In this document: piece after piece, positions 5,848 to 6,218 of the stretch
Layout of the letters: every line of letters starts with the position of its first letter
Numbering within the stretch: position 1 is the first letter of the stretch
NCBI GenBank assembly: GCA_030824255.1
Contig: JAVBYB010000458.1
Span: 1 to 6,218 of the forward strand
Direction: 5' to 3'
Length of the DNA stretch: 6,218 nt
Origin: a bacterium
GTDB lineage: Bacteria; Pseudomonadota; Alphaproteobacteria; Caulobacterales; Hyphomonadaceae
Notes under the pieces: generated by a model
The model's input: the letters and a program-made list of their open reading frames with translations, nothing else
Told to the model about the DNA's origin: nothing
Databases searched by the model: none
Program-made: the position numbers and the translations under genes

Positions 5848-6218
5848 ATGAAACTGGTTCTGACAGCTGCGGCGCTTGCCGTTGCAGCGCCCGCAGCCCA
5901 CGCCCAATCTTCCGCGCAGAACGCCTCGGACGCATCCAGGCAGGTGGTCCTTGCGGTCGGCGCAGTCGGCGAAAGCGGGCTCAAGGCAACCTCCGGCGTC
6001 GTCGCGATTCCGCTCGGCGCGGTCGCCCTCACCTCTGGCGCGGTTGGCGTCGCCGCCAACGCTTCGGGCTACACCGAGGTCGGCAAGGCGTTCGAAGGCG
6101 GATCCGAAGATTTCACCAAGGGCGCACGTTCGCTTGTCGAATTCTCCGGCGCGCCCCTCACCGTCACCGACGACGTCATCGTCGGCCAGCGCAAGGCGGC
6201 AAATACGGAAGCGCAGCC
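5848..6218 (+). CDS. Small secreted protein of unknown function, Ala/Gly/Val-rich, 3' truncated
   Basis: An open frame of 123 residues runs off the window end. GAGGGG (5836-5841) lies six bases before the ATG, a strong start. The N-terminus MKLVLTAAALAVAAPAAHA is a clear Sec signal peptide with probable cleavage after Ala19 (AHA/QS). The mature part begins with QSSAQNASDASRQ. A Val/Ala/Gly-rich segment at about 47-72 (GVVAIPLGAVAL and GAVGVAANASG) follows, possibly a membrane-interacting or amphipathic helix. A more polar region then contains FEGGSEDFTKGARSLVEFSG and ends with PLTVTDDVIV. I recognise the general style of a conserved secreted hypothetical of alphaproteobacteria, but no named domain. 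It should be periplasmic or envelope-associated. It is separated from the hydroxylase operon by a strong terminator, so it probably has its own promoter in 5704-5847; TATCTA at 5812-5817 is a weak -10 candidate without a convincing -35. Confidence 0.8.
   Translation, partial: MKLVLTAAALAVAAPAAHAQSSAQNASDASRQVVLAVGAVGESGLKATSGVVAIPLGAVALTSGAVGVAANASGYTEVGKAFEGGSEDFTKGARSLVEFSGAPLTVTDDVIVGQRKAANTEAQ

Noticed and set aside
5769..6059. Minus-strand open frame of 96 codons at the right end
   Set aside because: It is antisense to the secreted protein gene, which has a strong ribosome site and signal peptide; the antisense translation is Ala/Thr-rich with no domain.

Overview
The window looks like ordinary chromosome from a GC-rich alphaproteobacterium, probably near the Caulobacterales/Hyphomonadales. 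Three things suggest this: strong C/G third-position bias, a large-type NAD-dependent glutamate dehydrogenase, and a small Ala/Gly-rich secreted protein of a type I associate with that group. The placement is inferred from gene content and style, not from a marker gene. All supported genes lie on the + strand; the long minus-strand reading frames are shadows of them.

Layout. Positions 1-1361 hold the C-terminal 450 or so residues of the large NAD-glutamate dehydrogenase, cut by the window start. A GNAT acetyltransferase resembling PaiA follows at 1403-1927; its ribosome binding site favours the second of two GTG codons. After an 81-base gap with a possible promoter comes a TerC-family membrane protein (2009-2815). 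A 170-base gap then carries a perfect 7+2+7 inverted repeat (2900-2915) shaped like a TetR-family operator. It leads into a tight two-gene operon. The first gene encodes a [2Fe-2S] subunit (2986-3438) and the second a molybdopterin-binding subunit (3444-5618) of an IorAB-type molybdenum hydroxylase. The operon ends at a strong intrinsic terminator (5671-5703). The last gene (5848 to the window end) starts a small secreted protein of unknown function and is cut by the window edge.

How the genes work together. Only the hydroxylase pair is clearly a functional unit: electrons taken from a substrate at the molybdenum site would pass to the two [2Fe-2S] clusters of the small subunit. The large subunit has a twin-arginine leader followed by a lipobox-like cysteine. 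The small subunit has no leader, so the complex is probably assembled in the cytoplasm and exported folded. The window contains no FAD subunit, cytochrome subunit or Mo-cofactor chaperone. The glutamate dehydrogenase, acetyltransferase and TerC genes show no obvious link to the hydroxylase. I see no mobile element, CRISPR array, RNA gene or clearly novel multi-gene system; the most notable points are the operator-like palindrome and the export signal on the hydroxylase.
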